Shown: one piece after another, positions 1 through 8,047 of the stretch | Numbering within the stretch: the stretch's first letter is position 1 | How the letters are laid out: every line of letters begins with the position of its first letter | Source: Pseudomonas sp. Root71 | GTDB lineage: Bacteria; Pseudomonadota; Gammaproteobacteria; Pseudomonadales; Pseudomonadaceae | Direction of reading: 5' to 3' | Assembly (NCBI RefSeq): GCF_001429045.1 | Contig: NZ_LMHY01000028.1 | Location: 135,926 to 170,603, forward strand | DNA length: 34,678 nt | The notes under the pieces: generated by a model | What the model was told of the DNA's origin: nothing | The model's database searches: none | What the model saw: the letters and a program-made list of their open reading frames with translations, nothing else | Program-made: the position numbers and the translations under genes

Positions 1-231
1 CGCCGTTCGGCGCAGCCGAACACATCGAGAGGAGGTCGAGCGAAGCCGACCGGAGGCGATGCCCCCGGATGAATGCCGGAGCGAAGGAACCCCGAGCCCA
101 AGCGAGGGGCCGTACGTTCGGGGCGAGCGTTTTTTGGGTTACTTTTTTAGGCGCTTGTAAAAAAAGTGACTCGCCGTCAGGGCGAAACCATAAGCCGCCG
201 TTACCGCAGCAACGGATATGTACTCAATCAA
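1..231. repeat. Dispersed-repeat-like hairpin array downstream of pepN
   Basis: This non-coding stretch is a chain of short dyads: CGCCG/CGGCG at 1-12, GTTCGG/CCGAAC at 5-21, GGTCG/CGACC at 34-51, an AT-rich arm pair (ACTTTTTTA / TAAAAAAAGT) at about 138-170, CGCC/GGCG near 172-185, and CCGTT/AACGG near 197-213. From memory, near-identical blocks recur between genes of P. fluorescens-type genomes and are often miscalled as small hypothetical ORFs, and I regard it as such a copy. Its left end lies outside the window. The AT-rich hairpin could stop transcription from either side. The identification as a multi-copy element is recall and was not tested here. Confidence 0.55.
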
Positions 232-241
232 CCCACAACCC

Positions 242-262
242 TGGTCGGCCCGAAGGCCGCCA
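242..262 (-). other. UUCG-tetraloop hairpin after pepN
   Basis: Read on the minus strand, a CGGCC/GGCCG stem closes a TTCG tetraloop and continues after a one-base bulge with TGG/CCA. It lies 16 bases beyond the pepN stop codon. It has no following U tract, so it may protect the mRNA 3' end or be a weak terminator and not a canonical Rho-independent one. Confidence 0.35.
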
Positions 263-277
263 AGGTCACGAACAGAC

Positions 278-2935
278 TCAGACCAAACTCTTGCTGACCA
301 CTTCAAACACATCACTGGACAACTGCCCCGAAGCCCGAATCCGCTCCAACTCCCCCTTCATCAAAGCCTGACGAGCACTGTCGTACTTGCGCCAGCGAGT
401 CAAAGGCGCCAACTGCCGAGAAGCAATCTGCGGATTAAAGCCATTCAACTCGATCACCAGATCCGCCAGGAAGCGATACCCCGAACCGTCGGCCGCGTGG
501 AAGTTGATCAGGTTCTGCCCGGCAAACGCACCGACCAGCGCCCGCACCTTGTTCGGGTTCTTGATGTTGAACGCCGGGTGCTGCATCAGCGCTTTCACAC
601 GCTCCAGACCGCCCGGCAATACACTGCCGGCCTGCACGCTGAACCACTGATCCATGACCAGCGGGTTGTCCTTGAAGTGCTCGGCGAAGCTGGCCAGCGC
701 CTTGGCCTTCTCGGCTTCAAAGGGTGAGTTGACCAGCACGGCCAGCGCGGTCAGGCGCTCGGTCATGTTGTCGCACGCATCGAACTGCTCCAGGGTTGCC
801 GCCAGAACTTCCGGCTTGCCGCTGAGCATCAGGTAGGACAATGCGATGTTCTGCAACGCGCGGCGAGCGAAGTGCTCGGCCTCGGCCACGTACGGAGTCT
901 GCTTCGACAACTCGCGGTTGGCCTGGTAACGCAGCCACAGGCCTTCGAACAACGCATCGGCCAATTGCTTGCGGGCAAACTCGCGGGCGGTGTGAATCGC
1001 TTCGACGTCCGCCACGTCGCTGATTTCGGTCAAGTAGGCTTCGCTTGGCAGCGAGAGCATTTCGGCGACCATGGCCTGATCCAGCGACTCGTCCGAGAGC
1101 ACCGTGCGCAGCGCCGACACCAGACGCTGATCGAGTACCAGCGCTTCGCCCTTCTGCTGTTGGCCGATCAACTCTTGCAGCACCTGCACCGACAATTGCT
1201 GGCCAGCATCCCAGCGGTTGAAGCCGTCGCTGTCGTGCTGCATCAGGAACATCAACTGGTCGCGGTTGTACGGGAAGCTCAGCTTCACCGGTGCCGAGAA
1301 GCCGCGCAGCAACGACGGTAGCGGTTGTCCGGCGATGTCGACGAAGGTGAAGGTCTGCTCGGCTTCAGTCACCGAAATGACCCGCGAGGTGCCTTGGGCG
1401 GTAGCTTCACCGGACAGACGCAGGGCAATAGCCGCGCCTTTGGAATCCAGCAGGCCCAGTTCGACCGGGATCACGAACGGCAGTTTTTCAACCTTGTCCG
1501 GGGTTTGCGGACAGCTCTGGCGGAACGTCAGGCTGTAGGTTTTCGCGGCGGCGTCGTAGGACTCGGTTACCGCCAGCCGCGGTGTACCGGCCTGGCTGTA
1601 CCAACGCTTGAACTGGGACAGGTCAACGCCATTGGCATCTTCCATGGCCTTGATGAAGTCATCGCAGGTCACGGCCTGGCCGTCGTGGCGTTCGAAGTAC
1701 AGGTCGCTGCCTTTGCGAAAGCCTTCGGCGCCGAGCAAGGTGTGGATCATGCCGACCACTTCCGAGCCCTTTTCGTACACGGTCAGGGTGTAGAAGTTGG
1801 AAATCTCGATAAAGCTGTCCGGGCGCACGGCGTGGGCCATGGGGCCGGCGTCTTCGGCGAACTGGTGGGTGCGCAGGTACGCCACGTCCTGGATGCGCTT
1901 GACCGTGGCCGAGTTCATGTCCGAGGAGAAACCGGCATCGCGGAACACCGTGAAGCCTTCCTTGAGCGACAACTGGAACCAGTCGCGGCAGGTCACGCGG
2001 TTGCCCGACCAGTTGTGAAAGTATTCGTGGGCGACGATCGCCTCGACCCGCTGGTGCGCGGCATCGGTGGCGGTTTCAGCCTTGGCCAGCACGGCGCTGG
2101 AGTTGAAGATGTTGAGGCCCTTGTTCTCCATGGCACCCATGTTGAAGTCATTCACGGCGACGATCATGAAGATATCCAGGTCGTACTCGCGACCGTAGAC
2201 CTCTTCGTCCCAGCGCATGGACTTCTTCAGGCTGTTCATGGCGTGCTGGCACTTGTCGATGTTTTCCGGCTCGACATAAATGCGCAGCGCCACATTACGC
2301 TCGCTCATGGTGGTGAAGCTGTCTTCGACGCACCACAGGTCACCGGCCACCAGCGCGAACAGGTACGCCGGCTTCTTGAACGGGTCTTCCCAGGTTGCCC
2401 AGTGCCGGCCTTCTTCACCGGGACCGGAAGCGATCGGGTTGCCGTTGGACAGCAGCACCGGATAGCTGTGTTGTTCGGCGACGACCGTGGTGGTGAAGGT
2501 GCTCATCACGTCCGGGCGGTCGAGGTAATAGGTGATCTTGCGAAAGCCTTCGGCCTCGCACTGGGTGCAGAACATCGTGCCGGACTTGTACAGGCCTTCG
2601 AGCGCAGTGTTGGTTTCCGGGTGGATCCGGACGCTGGTGTCGACCGTGAAAGTGGTGCTGGTCGGGTGCAGGGTCAGGTGATTCTCGGTCAGCTGATACT
2701 GCGCCTCTGAAAGCGCCTGGTCGGCCAGGGTGACCGACAGCAGTTCCAGCTGCTGGCCGTCCAGCACCAGCGGCGGCAGGCCCGGACCACGCTCGGGGTT
2801 GCGGCGCATCACCAGTTGCGCATGGACCAGGCTGTGGTCCTCGTACAACTCGAAGGTCAGGTGTGTTTCGTCGATCAGGTACTCGGGCGCCTGATAGTCC
2901 TTGAGGTAGATCATCTTCGGTTGTTCGGTGCGCAT
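278..2935 (-). CDS. pepN: Aminopeptidase N (M1 metallopeptidase)
   Basis: This is an 885-residue M1 aminopeptidase that removes N-terminal amino acids from peptides in the cytoplasm. The sequence shows the substrate-binding GAMEN motif at residues 267-271, the zinc motif HEYFH at 303-307, and the third zinc ligand Glu326 18 residues later, so the active site is complete. The length matches bacterial PepN of the E. coli type. The start MRTEQPK has AGGA nine bases upstream. It is the last gene of a six-gene minus-strand operon and begins 10 bases after the DUF2797 stop. A hairpin and then repeat DNA follow it. The long open frames on the opposite strand are codon-bias shadows. Confidence 0.97.
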   Translation of the reverse strand: MRTEQPKMIYLKDYQAPEYLIDETHLTFELYEDHSLVHAQLVMRRNPERGPGLPPLVLDGQQLELLSVTLADQALSEAQYQLTENHLTLHPTSTTFTVDTSVRIHPETNTALEGLYKSGTMFCTQCEAEGFRKITYYLDRPDVMSTFTTTVVAEQHSYPVLLSNGNPIASGPGEEGRHWATWEDPFKKPAYLFALVAGDLWCVEDSFTTMSERNVALRIYVEPENIDKCQHAMNSLKKSMRWDEEVYGREYDLDIFMIVAVNDFNMGAMENKGLNIFNSSAVLAKAETATDAAHQRVEAIVAHEYFHNWSGNRVTCRDWFQLSLKEGFTVFRDAGFSSDMNSATVKRIQDVAYLRTHQFAEDAGPMAHAVRPDSFIEISNFYTLTVYEKGSEVVGMIHTLLGAEGFRKGSDLYFERHDGQAVTCDDFIKAMEDANGVDLSQFKRWYSQAGTPRLAVTESYDAAAKTYSLTFRQSCPQTPDKVEKLPFVIPVELGLLDSKGAAIALRLSGEATAQGTSRVISVTEAEQTFTFVDIAGQPLPSLLRGFSAPVKLSFPYNRDQLMFLMQHDSDGFNRWDAGQQLSVQVLQELIGQQQKGEALVLDQRLVSALRTVLSDESLDQAMVAEMLSLPSEAYLTEISDVADVEAIHTAREFARKQLADALFEGLWLRYQANRELSKQTPYVAEAEHFARRALQNIALSYLMLSGKPEVLAATLEQFDACDNMTERLTALAVLVNSPFEAEKAKALASFAEHFKDNPLVMDQWFSVQAGSVLPGGLERVKALMQHPAFNIKNPNKVRALVGAFAGQNLINFHAADGSGYRFLADLVIELNGFNPQIASRQLAPLTRWRKYDSARQALMKGELERIRASGQLSSDVFEVVSKSLV

Positions 2936-2945
2936 GCTGGAGTCC

Positions 2946-3776
2946 TTACTGATGCACGGCGAGCTGATAAGCCGTGTATTTACGAATGTTGATCACGCCG
3001 GTATCGAAGATCAGGTATTGGCCCTTGACCCCCATCAGCGTGCCTTCGGCAATCGGGTTCTTGTCCAGGTTGAAGCTGACGATCTTCGCCGGGTACTGCT
3101 CGACCGGGTAGCGGATTTCCAACGGTTCGACGTCGGTCACCGGCTGGATCGCTTGCAAGCCAAATCGCTGCTGCAACCCGAGCAAGCCTTCAGCGCAGCT
3201 CTCGAACAGTCGATCGCGGACTTCGGCCAGGTTCACCGCCGCCGCATCGCCCTTGAGCAAAGCACGCCAGTTGGTCTTGTCGGCCACCTGACTGCGGAAC
3301 AGGTCTTCGACGAAGCCGGACTGCTGGCGGGTCGAGACGCGCATGATCGGCAAGGCCTGGCTCGCACCCTGGTCGAGCCAGCGGGTCGGCAACTGGGTGG
3401 CGCGGGTAATCCCGACTTTCACCCCCGACGAGTTGGCCAGGTACACCACGTGATCGGTCATGCAGAACTTCTCGCCCCACTCAGGTTCCCGGCAAGTGCC
3501 GGCCTCGAAGTGGCAGCGCTCCGGGCTCATGATGCACACGTCGCACTGGGCCAGCTTGGTCATGCACGGGTAGCAGTAACCCTGGCTGAAACTGGTCTTG
3601 GTCTTGCGTCCGCAATGGGTGCAGTGGATCGCCCCCAGGTATTCCAGGCGCACCGTGGTGCCGATCAACGGATTGACCGGAACCTCGGTTTCGCCCAGAC
3701 GGAAAGCGTATTGCACGTTCGGCCCGTCCAGGCGCGCCGACATTTTGCTGATTGCACCGCGGCCAATCTCGATCAA
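2946..3776 (-). CDS. DUF2797 protein, cysteine cluster plus GIY-YIG-like segment
   Basis: This 276-residue protein belongs to the uncharacterised DUF2797 family. Residues 50-105 hold nine cysteines (52, 55, 68, 71, 78, 81, 88, 95, 105), several as CxxC pairs, so zinc or Fe-S binding is likely. They are followed by VYL (111-113), KVGIT (120-124), an RW pair (132-133) and a conserved-looking Glu157 in a helix. That order resembles the GIY-YIG nuclease fold, but this is my inference. The chosen start is TTG at 3776, overlapping the TGA of the upstream DUF1315 gene (TTGA), which suggests translational coupling. ATG at 3743 (265 residues) is the alternative. An upstream extension to 3953 would lie wholly inside the DUF1315 gene and is rejected. 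The stop is 10 bases before pepN. Confidence 0.85.
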   Translation of the reverse strand: MIEIGRGAISKMSARLDGPNVQYAFRLGETEVPVNPLIGTTVRLEYLGAIHCTHCGRKTKTSFSQGYCYPCMTKLAQCDVCIMSPERCHFEAGTCREPEWGEKFCMTDHVVYLANSSGVKVGITRATQLPTRWLDQGASQALPIMRVSTRQQSGFVEDLFRSQVADKTNWRALLKGDAAAVNLAEVRDRLFESCAEGLLGLQQRFGLQAIQPVTDVEPLEIRYPVEQYPAKIVSFNLDKNPIAEGTLMGVKGQYLIFDTGVINIRKYTAYQLAVHQ

Positions 3777-4033
3777 TGGATGGCATCCGACTTGAACAGG
3801 ATATTGGGCACTTGAATCGACTTCGAGCTGCATTCCTGCGGGCCCATGTAACCGGTGCGCTGGTCCTCGGGCAGGTTCTGGATTTCCCAGGCGATCATCG
3901 CCTGCAGCGACAGCTCGCGTTGTTCGGCGGTGAGCTTGCCACCGTCGGACCATTTGCCGATTTCCACGGCCAGTTTCAGGCTCTCGTAGATATCGGGAGT
4001 GATGTTGTTGATCATTTCGTTAAAAGAGGACAT
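3773..4033 (-). CDS. DUF1315 (YeaC-like) small protein
   Basis: This 86-residue soluble protein starts MSSFNEMINNITPDIYESLK and carries the short conserved block KWSDGGKLTAEQRELSLQAM, typical of the DUF1315/YeaC family. Its function is unknown. A GGAG sequence lies a few bases before the ATG. Its TGA overlaps the proposed TTG start of the DUF2797 gene, so the two are probably made together. It follows the rhomboid gene after 33 bases within the nadK-pepN operon. No membrane segment, signal peptide or catalytic motif is visible. Confidence 0.88.
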   Translation of the reverse strand: MSSFNEMINNITPDIYESLKLAVEIGKWSDGGKLTAEQRELSLQAMIAWEIQNLPEDQRTGYMGPQECSSKSIQVPNILFKSDAIH

Positions 4034-4066
4034 TGGGTCTCCGTCTCTTTATTGCATGTTCTTAAA

Positions 4067-4936
4067 TTAGGCGGCCAGTTTACGGCGGTTATACAAACCG
4101 CCCAACAAACCGGTGAAGCATCCGATGAGTAACCCGCTGACGTGGGCCGCGTTGGCGATTTCGCCGAAGCCGATCATCGACACCAGCCCGGACAGGCACA
4201 GCAGCAACCACACCAGCATCATCACCAGCACGCCACGCGGCAGGCGATAGGCCGGGTTCGGCGCCAGCAGCTGGAAGATCCAGCAATGCCCGAGCAGGCC
4301 GTACAGTACGCCGGACAAACCGCCGAACAGGGTCGGGCCGCTGAACAAATACTGGGCGAAGTTGGACACCAGGCTGAACAGCAAGGTCAGGCCGATCAGG
4401 TTGATACTGCCCTGGCGCGACTCGATGCGCCGCCCCAGTTCCCAGTACCACATGCCGTTCATCGCCAGGTGCAGGATGCCGAAGTGGATCAGCATCGGCG
4501 TGACCAGGCGCCACCATTGCCCCGCCGCCAGGCTGTCGGCCAGTGGCGTGAAATGGATGTACTCGCCGACCACGCGGAATTCGAGGAAGGTCAGCCAGCG
4601 CAGCGTTTCAAGGTTGTCGCCGAGCAAGGTGACCGCGCCGACGATCATGCTCAGCAGCAATACCAGCGCAGTGGCCCTGGCGTATTTCAACTGCTCGACG
4701 AAGCCCGGGCGCTTGACGGTTTGCGCCACCGGAATGTCCAGTTGCTGGTCGGGATCGCCCGCCGGAAAACGTTCGTACAACGCACGCACGTCTTCGCTGA
4801 TGTTGTCCGGCACCCACAGCACCTGCTCGCCAGCTTCTTCGCTGACCCGGTGGGGCACTTGCATGCGCTTGAGCAGGGTGACGAACCCGCTCAAGTCCAC
4901 CGCCAGGGGCAGACGCAATACCGCTACAGCACTCAT
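4067..4936 (-). CDS. Rhomboid-family intramembrane serine protease
   Basis: This is a 289-residue inner-membrane protein. An N-terminal cytoplasmic region of about 85 residues precedes six or so hydrophobic segments, starting near residue 88. The rhomboid active site is intact: HLAMN (156-160) supplies the oxyanion His/Asn, GGLSGVLYG (205-213) contains nucleophile Ser208, and His265 in AAHVSG completes the dyad. Rhomboids cleave transmembrane substrates within the bilayer. The N-terminal domain suggests a GlpG-like member. The ATG overlaps the phosphoesterase TGA as ATGA, a coupling signal. The natural substrate cannot be told from the sequence. Confidence 0.93.
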   Translation of the reverse strand: MSAVAVLRLPLAVDLSGFVTLLKRMQVPHRVSEEAGEQVLWVPDNISEDVRALYERFPAGDPDQQLDIPVAQTVKRPGFVEQLKYARATALVLLLSMIVGAVTLLGDNLETLRWLTFLEFRVVGEYIHFTPLADSLAAGQWWRLVTPMLIHFGILHLAMNGMWYWELGRRIESRQGSINLIGLTLLFSLVSNFAQYLFSGPTLFGGLSGVLYGLLGHCWIFQLLAPNPAYRLPRGVLVMMLVWLLLCLSGLVSMIGFGEIANAAHVSGLLIGCFTGLLGGLYNRRKLAA

Positions 4937-5904
4937 TGCAGCACCTCCGGCCGCTCGACATCGACCCAGACGAATTTTTGCGGATCCAGGCGGGTTTCCT
5001 GATCCAGTCGGTAGGCAACCAGTTTGCCGTACAGCACCGCGCTGTAATCCAGGCAGGCCAGGTTCGGCCGGATCGGTGCCGGCTTGCCGCTGCGCCAGTA
5101 ATGGCCGACGAACAACAGCGGCTCATCGATGCCGTAGCGCAGCAAACTGTTCTTTTCAGTGGACGTCAACGGGGTCCGGGCCACGGGTTCGGGCAGTGCA
5201 TCCGGCTGGAACACGATATCGCCGTAGGTTTTCGGATCGTCTTCCCAGAACTTGGTCCGGAAGAACGAGCGCACCAGGCCGTCGCCGCTGGTCATGGTCA
5301 GGCCATGGGGCAAGCGCATGTCCGTACCGCGCAACAGCCGGTCGAATACGGTGCAGGCAAAAGAGCCCGACTCCGCCGACGCCTGGACAAAATGCTCGTC
5401 GACGCAACCGTTGGGGAACAATGCCCGCAGCGGCTCGATCAACCCGGCGTCCCAGCAGGCGTGGACCACGCGAAAACGCCTGGCATCGACGAACAATGGC
5501 AACTGGTAGAACCATTGCTGGAAGTCGTGCCAGTCGCCCGGATGGTTTTCGAACTGGGTCAGGGTTTCGTGCAGCAAGCGGGCATGGCGCGGCGTGTGCT
5601 CGCGCACGAACTGCTTGCCGCTGCCGGGCAACGCCGGCGTCGCCCAGCCCAGCGCATTGAACTCGTGGTTGCCCATGATGCACAGCGCCTGACCGGCCTC
5701 GACCATGTCGTGGACGATGTGCAGTGCCTCGCGAATCCGCGGGCCGCGGTCGATGATATCGCCGACGAACACCGCCATGCGCGAGGCATGCCGCCAGACG
5801 CCACCCTGTTTGTGATAACCGAGTCGGTCGAGCAAGTGCTCCAGGGTCAGGGCGCAACCGTGCACGTCACCGATCAGGTCGTAGCTACGCGCGGGATCGA
5901 GCAT
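4933..5904 (-). CDS. Calcineurin-like metallophosphoesterase
   Basis: This 323-residue protein has the metallophosphoesterase signature motifs GDVHG (12-16), GDIIDRG (48-54) and GNHE (78-81), the dinuclear metal site of the PPP/Ap4A-hydrolase type. Candidate substrates are phosphoproteins or dinucleoside polyphosphates, and the sequence alone does not decide. The start MLDPARSYDL has a GGAGG ribosome site 8 bases upstream, located in the G-rich end of nadK. The ATG shares one base with the nadK stop (TGATG). The reading frame stays open upstream into nadK in the +1 frame, so one added G in the junction tract would fuse both proteins. Confidence 0.93.
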   Translation of the reverse strand: MLDPARSYDLIGDVHGCALTLEHLLDRLGYHKQGGVWRHASRMAVFVGDIIDRGPRIREALHIVHDMVEAGQALCIMGNHEFNALGWATPALPGSGKQFVREHTPRHARLLHETLTQFENHPGDWHDFQQWFYQLPLFVDARRFRVVHACWDAGLIEPLRALFPNGCVDEHFVQASAESGSFACTVFDRLLRGTDMRLPHGLTMTSGDGLVRSFFRTKFWEDDPKTYGDIVFQPDALPEPVARTPLTSTEKNSLLRYGIDEPLLFVGHYWRSGKPAPIRPNLACLDYSAVLYGKLVAYRLDQETRLDPQKFVWVDVERPEVLQ

Positions 5905-6794
5905 CAGTCGCCTCCCCCCCCCAACTTGCTGCCCCAGCCGAGCTTGGTCCGGCAGACTTCGTAGTAATTGTGGTCCAGCGGGTGAATCAGCCGCAGTTTC
6001 TGGGCTTTCTTGCTGACGGTGATGGTGTCGCCCGGCGCGCAGGTGAAGTGGTTCTGCCCGTCGCACGAGACTTGCGGGTAAATCTGCATATCCTTGGACA
6101 CGACGATTTTCAGCTCACTGTTGCCATCGACCACGATCGGTCTACCCGACAAGGTATGGGGGTACATCGGCACAATCACAATAGCGTCGAGCTTGGGATG
6201 CATGATCGGCCCGCCGGCGGACAACGCGTAGGCGGTGGATCCGGTCGGCGTCGCAACGATCAGGCCGTCGGCCTTCTGGCTGCAGACGAACTGTCCGTCG
6301 ATGTACAGCTCGAACTCGATCATTCGCGTGGATTTGCCGGGGTGCAGCACCACATCATTGAGTGCATCGCCCTGGCCGATGGCCTCGCCGTGGCGACGGA
6401 CTTCGGCCTGCAACAGGAAGCGGTTTTCCACCAGATAGTGGCCGTCCAGCACTTCGGCGACCTTGGTTTCCAGCTCATCGGGACGGATGTCGGTGAGAAA
6501 GCCCAGGCTGCCGCGGTTGATACCGAGCACCGGAATATTGTGCTTGGCCAGCGCACGGGCGGCACCGAGCAGGCTGCCGTCACCACCGACCACAATGACC
6601 ATGTCGCAGACTTCGCCGAGCATCTTGCGCGACGAAGTTTGCAAGCCGTGCCCTGGCAGCACTTCGGCGATGGTGTCTTCGAGGATCACGTGCAGATGAC
6701 GATCGAGCAGAAACCGTTTCAGTCGGCGGACGGTATCCAGCACCTGGGAACTGCCCAGGCGACCGATGATGCCGATATTGCGAAATTGCTCCAT
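5904..6794 (-). CDS. nadK: NAD kinase
   Basis: This 296-residue ATP-NAD kinase phosphorylates NAD to NADP in the cytoplasm. Visible family motifs are GGDGS (70-74), ALNDVVL (144-150) and the glycine-rich PTGSTAYALSAGGP (183-196). The length is normal for proteobacterial NadK. The start MEQFRNIGII is chosen for its AGGAG four bases upstream; the frame is open 28 codons further up without a ribosome site. The C-terminus reads KLGGGGD, encoded by a run of nine G on the coding strand, then TGA. It is the first gene of the minus-strand operon and is divergent from the DUF1853 gene. Confidence 0.97.
   Translation of the reverse strand: MEQFRNIGIIGRLGSSQVLDTVRRLKRFLLDRHLHVILEDTIAEVLPGHGLQTSSRKMLGEVCDMVIVVGGDGSLLGAARALAKHNIPVLGINRGSLGFLTDIRPDELETKVAEVLDGHYLVENRFLLQAEVRRHGEAIGQGDALNDVVLHPGKSTRMIEFELYIDGQFVCSQKADGLIVATPTGSTAYALSAGGPIMHPKLDAIVIVPMYPHTLSGRPIVVDGNSELKIVVSKDMQIYPQVSCDGQNHFTCAPGDTITVSKKAQKLRLIHPLDHNYYEVCRTKLGWGSKLGGGGD
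5914..5922. repeat. Nine-base C/G homopolymer at nadK 3' end
   Basis: An uninterrupted run of nine C on the plus strand (G on the coding strand) encodes the last glycines of NadK and sits just upstream of the ribosome site for the next gene. Runs of this length are prone to polymerase slippage. One added G puts nadK in frame with the phosphoesterase ATG. One lost G gives a stop about seven codons past the normal end. Confidence 0.9.
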
Positions 6795-6911
6795 GGGGCT
6801 CCTGCGGGGATCTGCGTGGCGGCGAAAACCACGATTATGGGCGAAAGCCGCCCGTAGACAAAATCCTTTCAGCTTCAAGGGTGTGCCCGGGTTTCGGGCT
6901 ATGCTCGCAAG

Positions 6912-7862
6912 ATGATGCTATTTCCCGATTTGCTCCACCTGCCCCATCAGTTACGCCATCCCGAAGTGCGTGACCTGGCGTGGGTTATCCTCGCGCCGCC
7001 CATGCTGGACGATACCCCGTGGCCGCAGCGCCACCCGCTGGCCGGCAGCGACTGGGTGCAGGCTCCGGATCGGCTGGAACATTGGCTGCGGCAGCTGGAC
7101 CGGGACAGTTATGGCCTGCTGCACTGGCTCGCCCAGGCCCGAACCCGGCGCCTGGGCCTGTACTACGAACGCCTCTGGCAATTCGCCGTGGAGCATGCTC
7201 CAGGCATTGAACTGATTGCCGCCAACCTGCCGATTCGCCGCGAGGGGCACACCCTGGGTGAACTGGACATGCTGCTGCGCGACCGCGACGGCGTGCACCA
7301 CCTGGAACTTGCGATCAAGCTCTACCTCGGCCCGCAATCCGGCGACGGACACGACACCTCCCAATGGCTGGGCCCGGGCTGCCACGACCGGCTCGACCGC
7401 AAACTGGCCCACCTGAGCCAGCATCAATTGCCGATTTCCGCGCGCCCCGAGAGCCGTGAAGTGCTGGCGGCGCTGGATATCCAGGCCTTCAGTGCGCATT
7501 TGTGGCTGGGCGGGTACTTGCTGTATCCGTGGCCCGGTCAGGCCGCCCCGCCATCGGGTGCCCATCCGCAGCATTTGCGCGGTCGCTGGTTGCATCAAAA
7601 GGATTGGCCGGCGTTGTTGGCCCAGAGTCCGCCCGGTCGCTGGCAACCCCTGCCCCGCCACGCCTGGCTGGCGCCAGCGCATTATTCGGCCGAGCACACC
7701 TGGAACCCCGGACAGATGCAGGCGTGGCTGGATGAACTGGACCCCTTGGCGCCAGCACAGTTGCTGGTGCGCCTGACCGAGAATGCCAGCGGCGACTGGG
7801 AAGAGGCTGAACGTCTGTTTTTGGTGGCGGACCTTTGGCCGAATGTGCCGGGACAGGGTTGA
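6912..7862 (+). CDS. DUF1853 family protein
   Basis: This 316-residue cytoplasmic protein starts MMLFPDLLHLPHQL and matches the uncharacterised DUF1853 family in length and in its central block GELDMLLRDRDGVHHLELAIKL (split here as residues 116-137). The order Glu86, Asp119, then Glu132 and Lys136 in a beta-strand-like stretch recalls PD-(D/E)XK nucleases, but the E-to-K spacing is not the standard ExK, so this is only a suggestion. It is divergent from nadK with 117 bases between. There is no ribosome site before the tandem ATG codons, and a TATGCT box ends six bases upstream, so a leaderless mRNA is possible. Confidence 0.85.
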   Translation: MMLFPDLLHLPHQLRHPEVRDLAWVILAPPMLDDTPWPQRHPLAGSDWVQAPDRLEHWLRQLDRDSYGLLHWLAQARTRRLGLYYERLWQFAVEHAPGIELIAANLPIRREGHTLGELDMLLRDRDGVHHLELAIKLYLGPQSGDGHDTSQWLGPGCHDRLDRKLAHLSQHQLPISARPESREVLAALDIQAFSAHLWLGGYLLYPWPGQAAPPSGAHPQHLRGRWLHQKDWPALLAQSPPGRWQPLPRHAWLAPAHYSAEHTWNPGQMQAWLDELDPLAPAQLLVRLTENASGDWEEAERLFLVADLWPNVPGQG

Positions 7863-7887
7863 GTCTTGCATTGCCTGATCCGGCCTC

Positions 7888-7980
7888 TTCGCGAGCAAGC
7901 CCGCTCCCACATTTGGGCCCCAGTCGAACACAAGTCTTGTATCCACCGAAGATCCCTGTGGGAGCGGGCTTGCTCGCGAA
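7888..7980. repeat. REP pair (inverted, GGGAGCGGGCTTGCTCGCG type)
   Basis: Two perfect 24-base inverted copies lie at 7888-7911 and 7957-7980, separated by 45 bases, between the convergent ends of the DUF1853 gene and the FMN reductase gene. The core GGGAGCGGGCTTGCTCGCG is a well-known Pseudomonas REP family. The copies can form a large stem, and their position between convergent genes is typical. No transposase of the REP-associated (RAYT) type is present in the window. Confidence 0.92.
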
Positions 7981-8047
7981 GGGCCCAACCCGACCTAAAG
8001 AGATAACCACCCGGCGCTTCGCAGGACAAAGCACCGGCCAATGACCA

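Noticed and set aside
69..371. A 100-codon frame across the left-edge repeat and pepN end
   Set aside because: It follows hairpin arms and overlaps the pepN 3' end; it is the typical spurious product of this repeat type.
1325..2710. A 461-codon open frame opposite pepN
   Set aside because: It lies fully inside a well-supported enzyme and is the expected result of high GC third positions; its composition (many Gly, Val, Ala, His) is not protein-like.
3777..3953. N-terminal extension of the DUF2797 protein
   Set aside because: It lies inside the DUF1315 gene in another frame and lacks a supported start.
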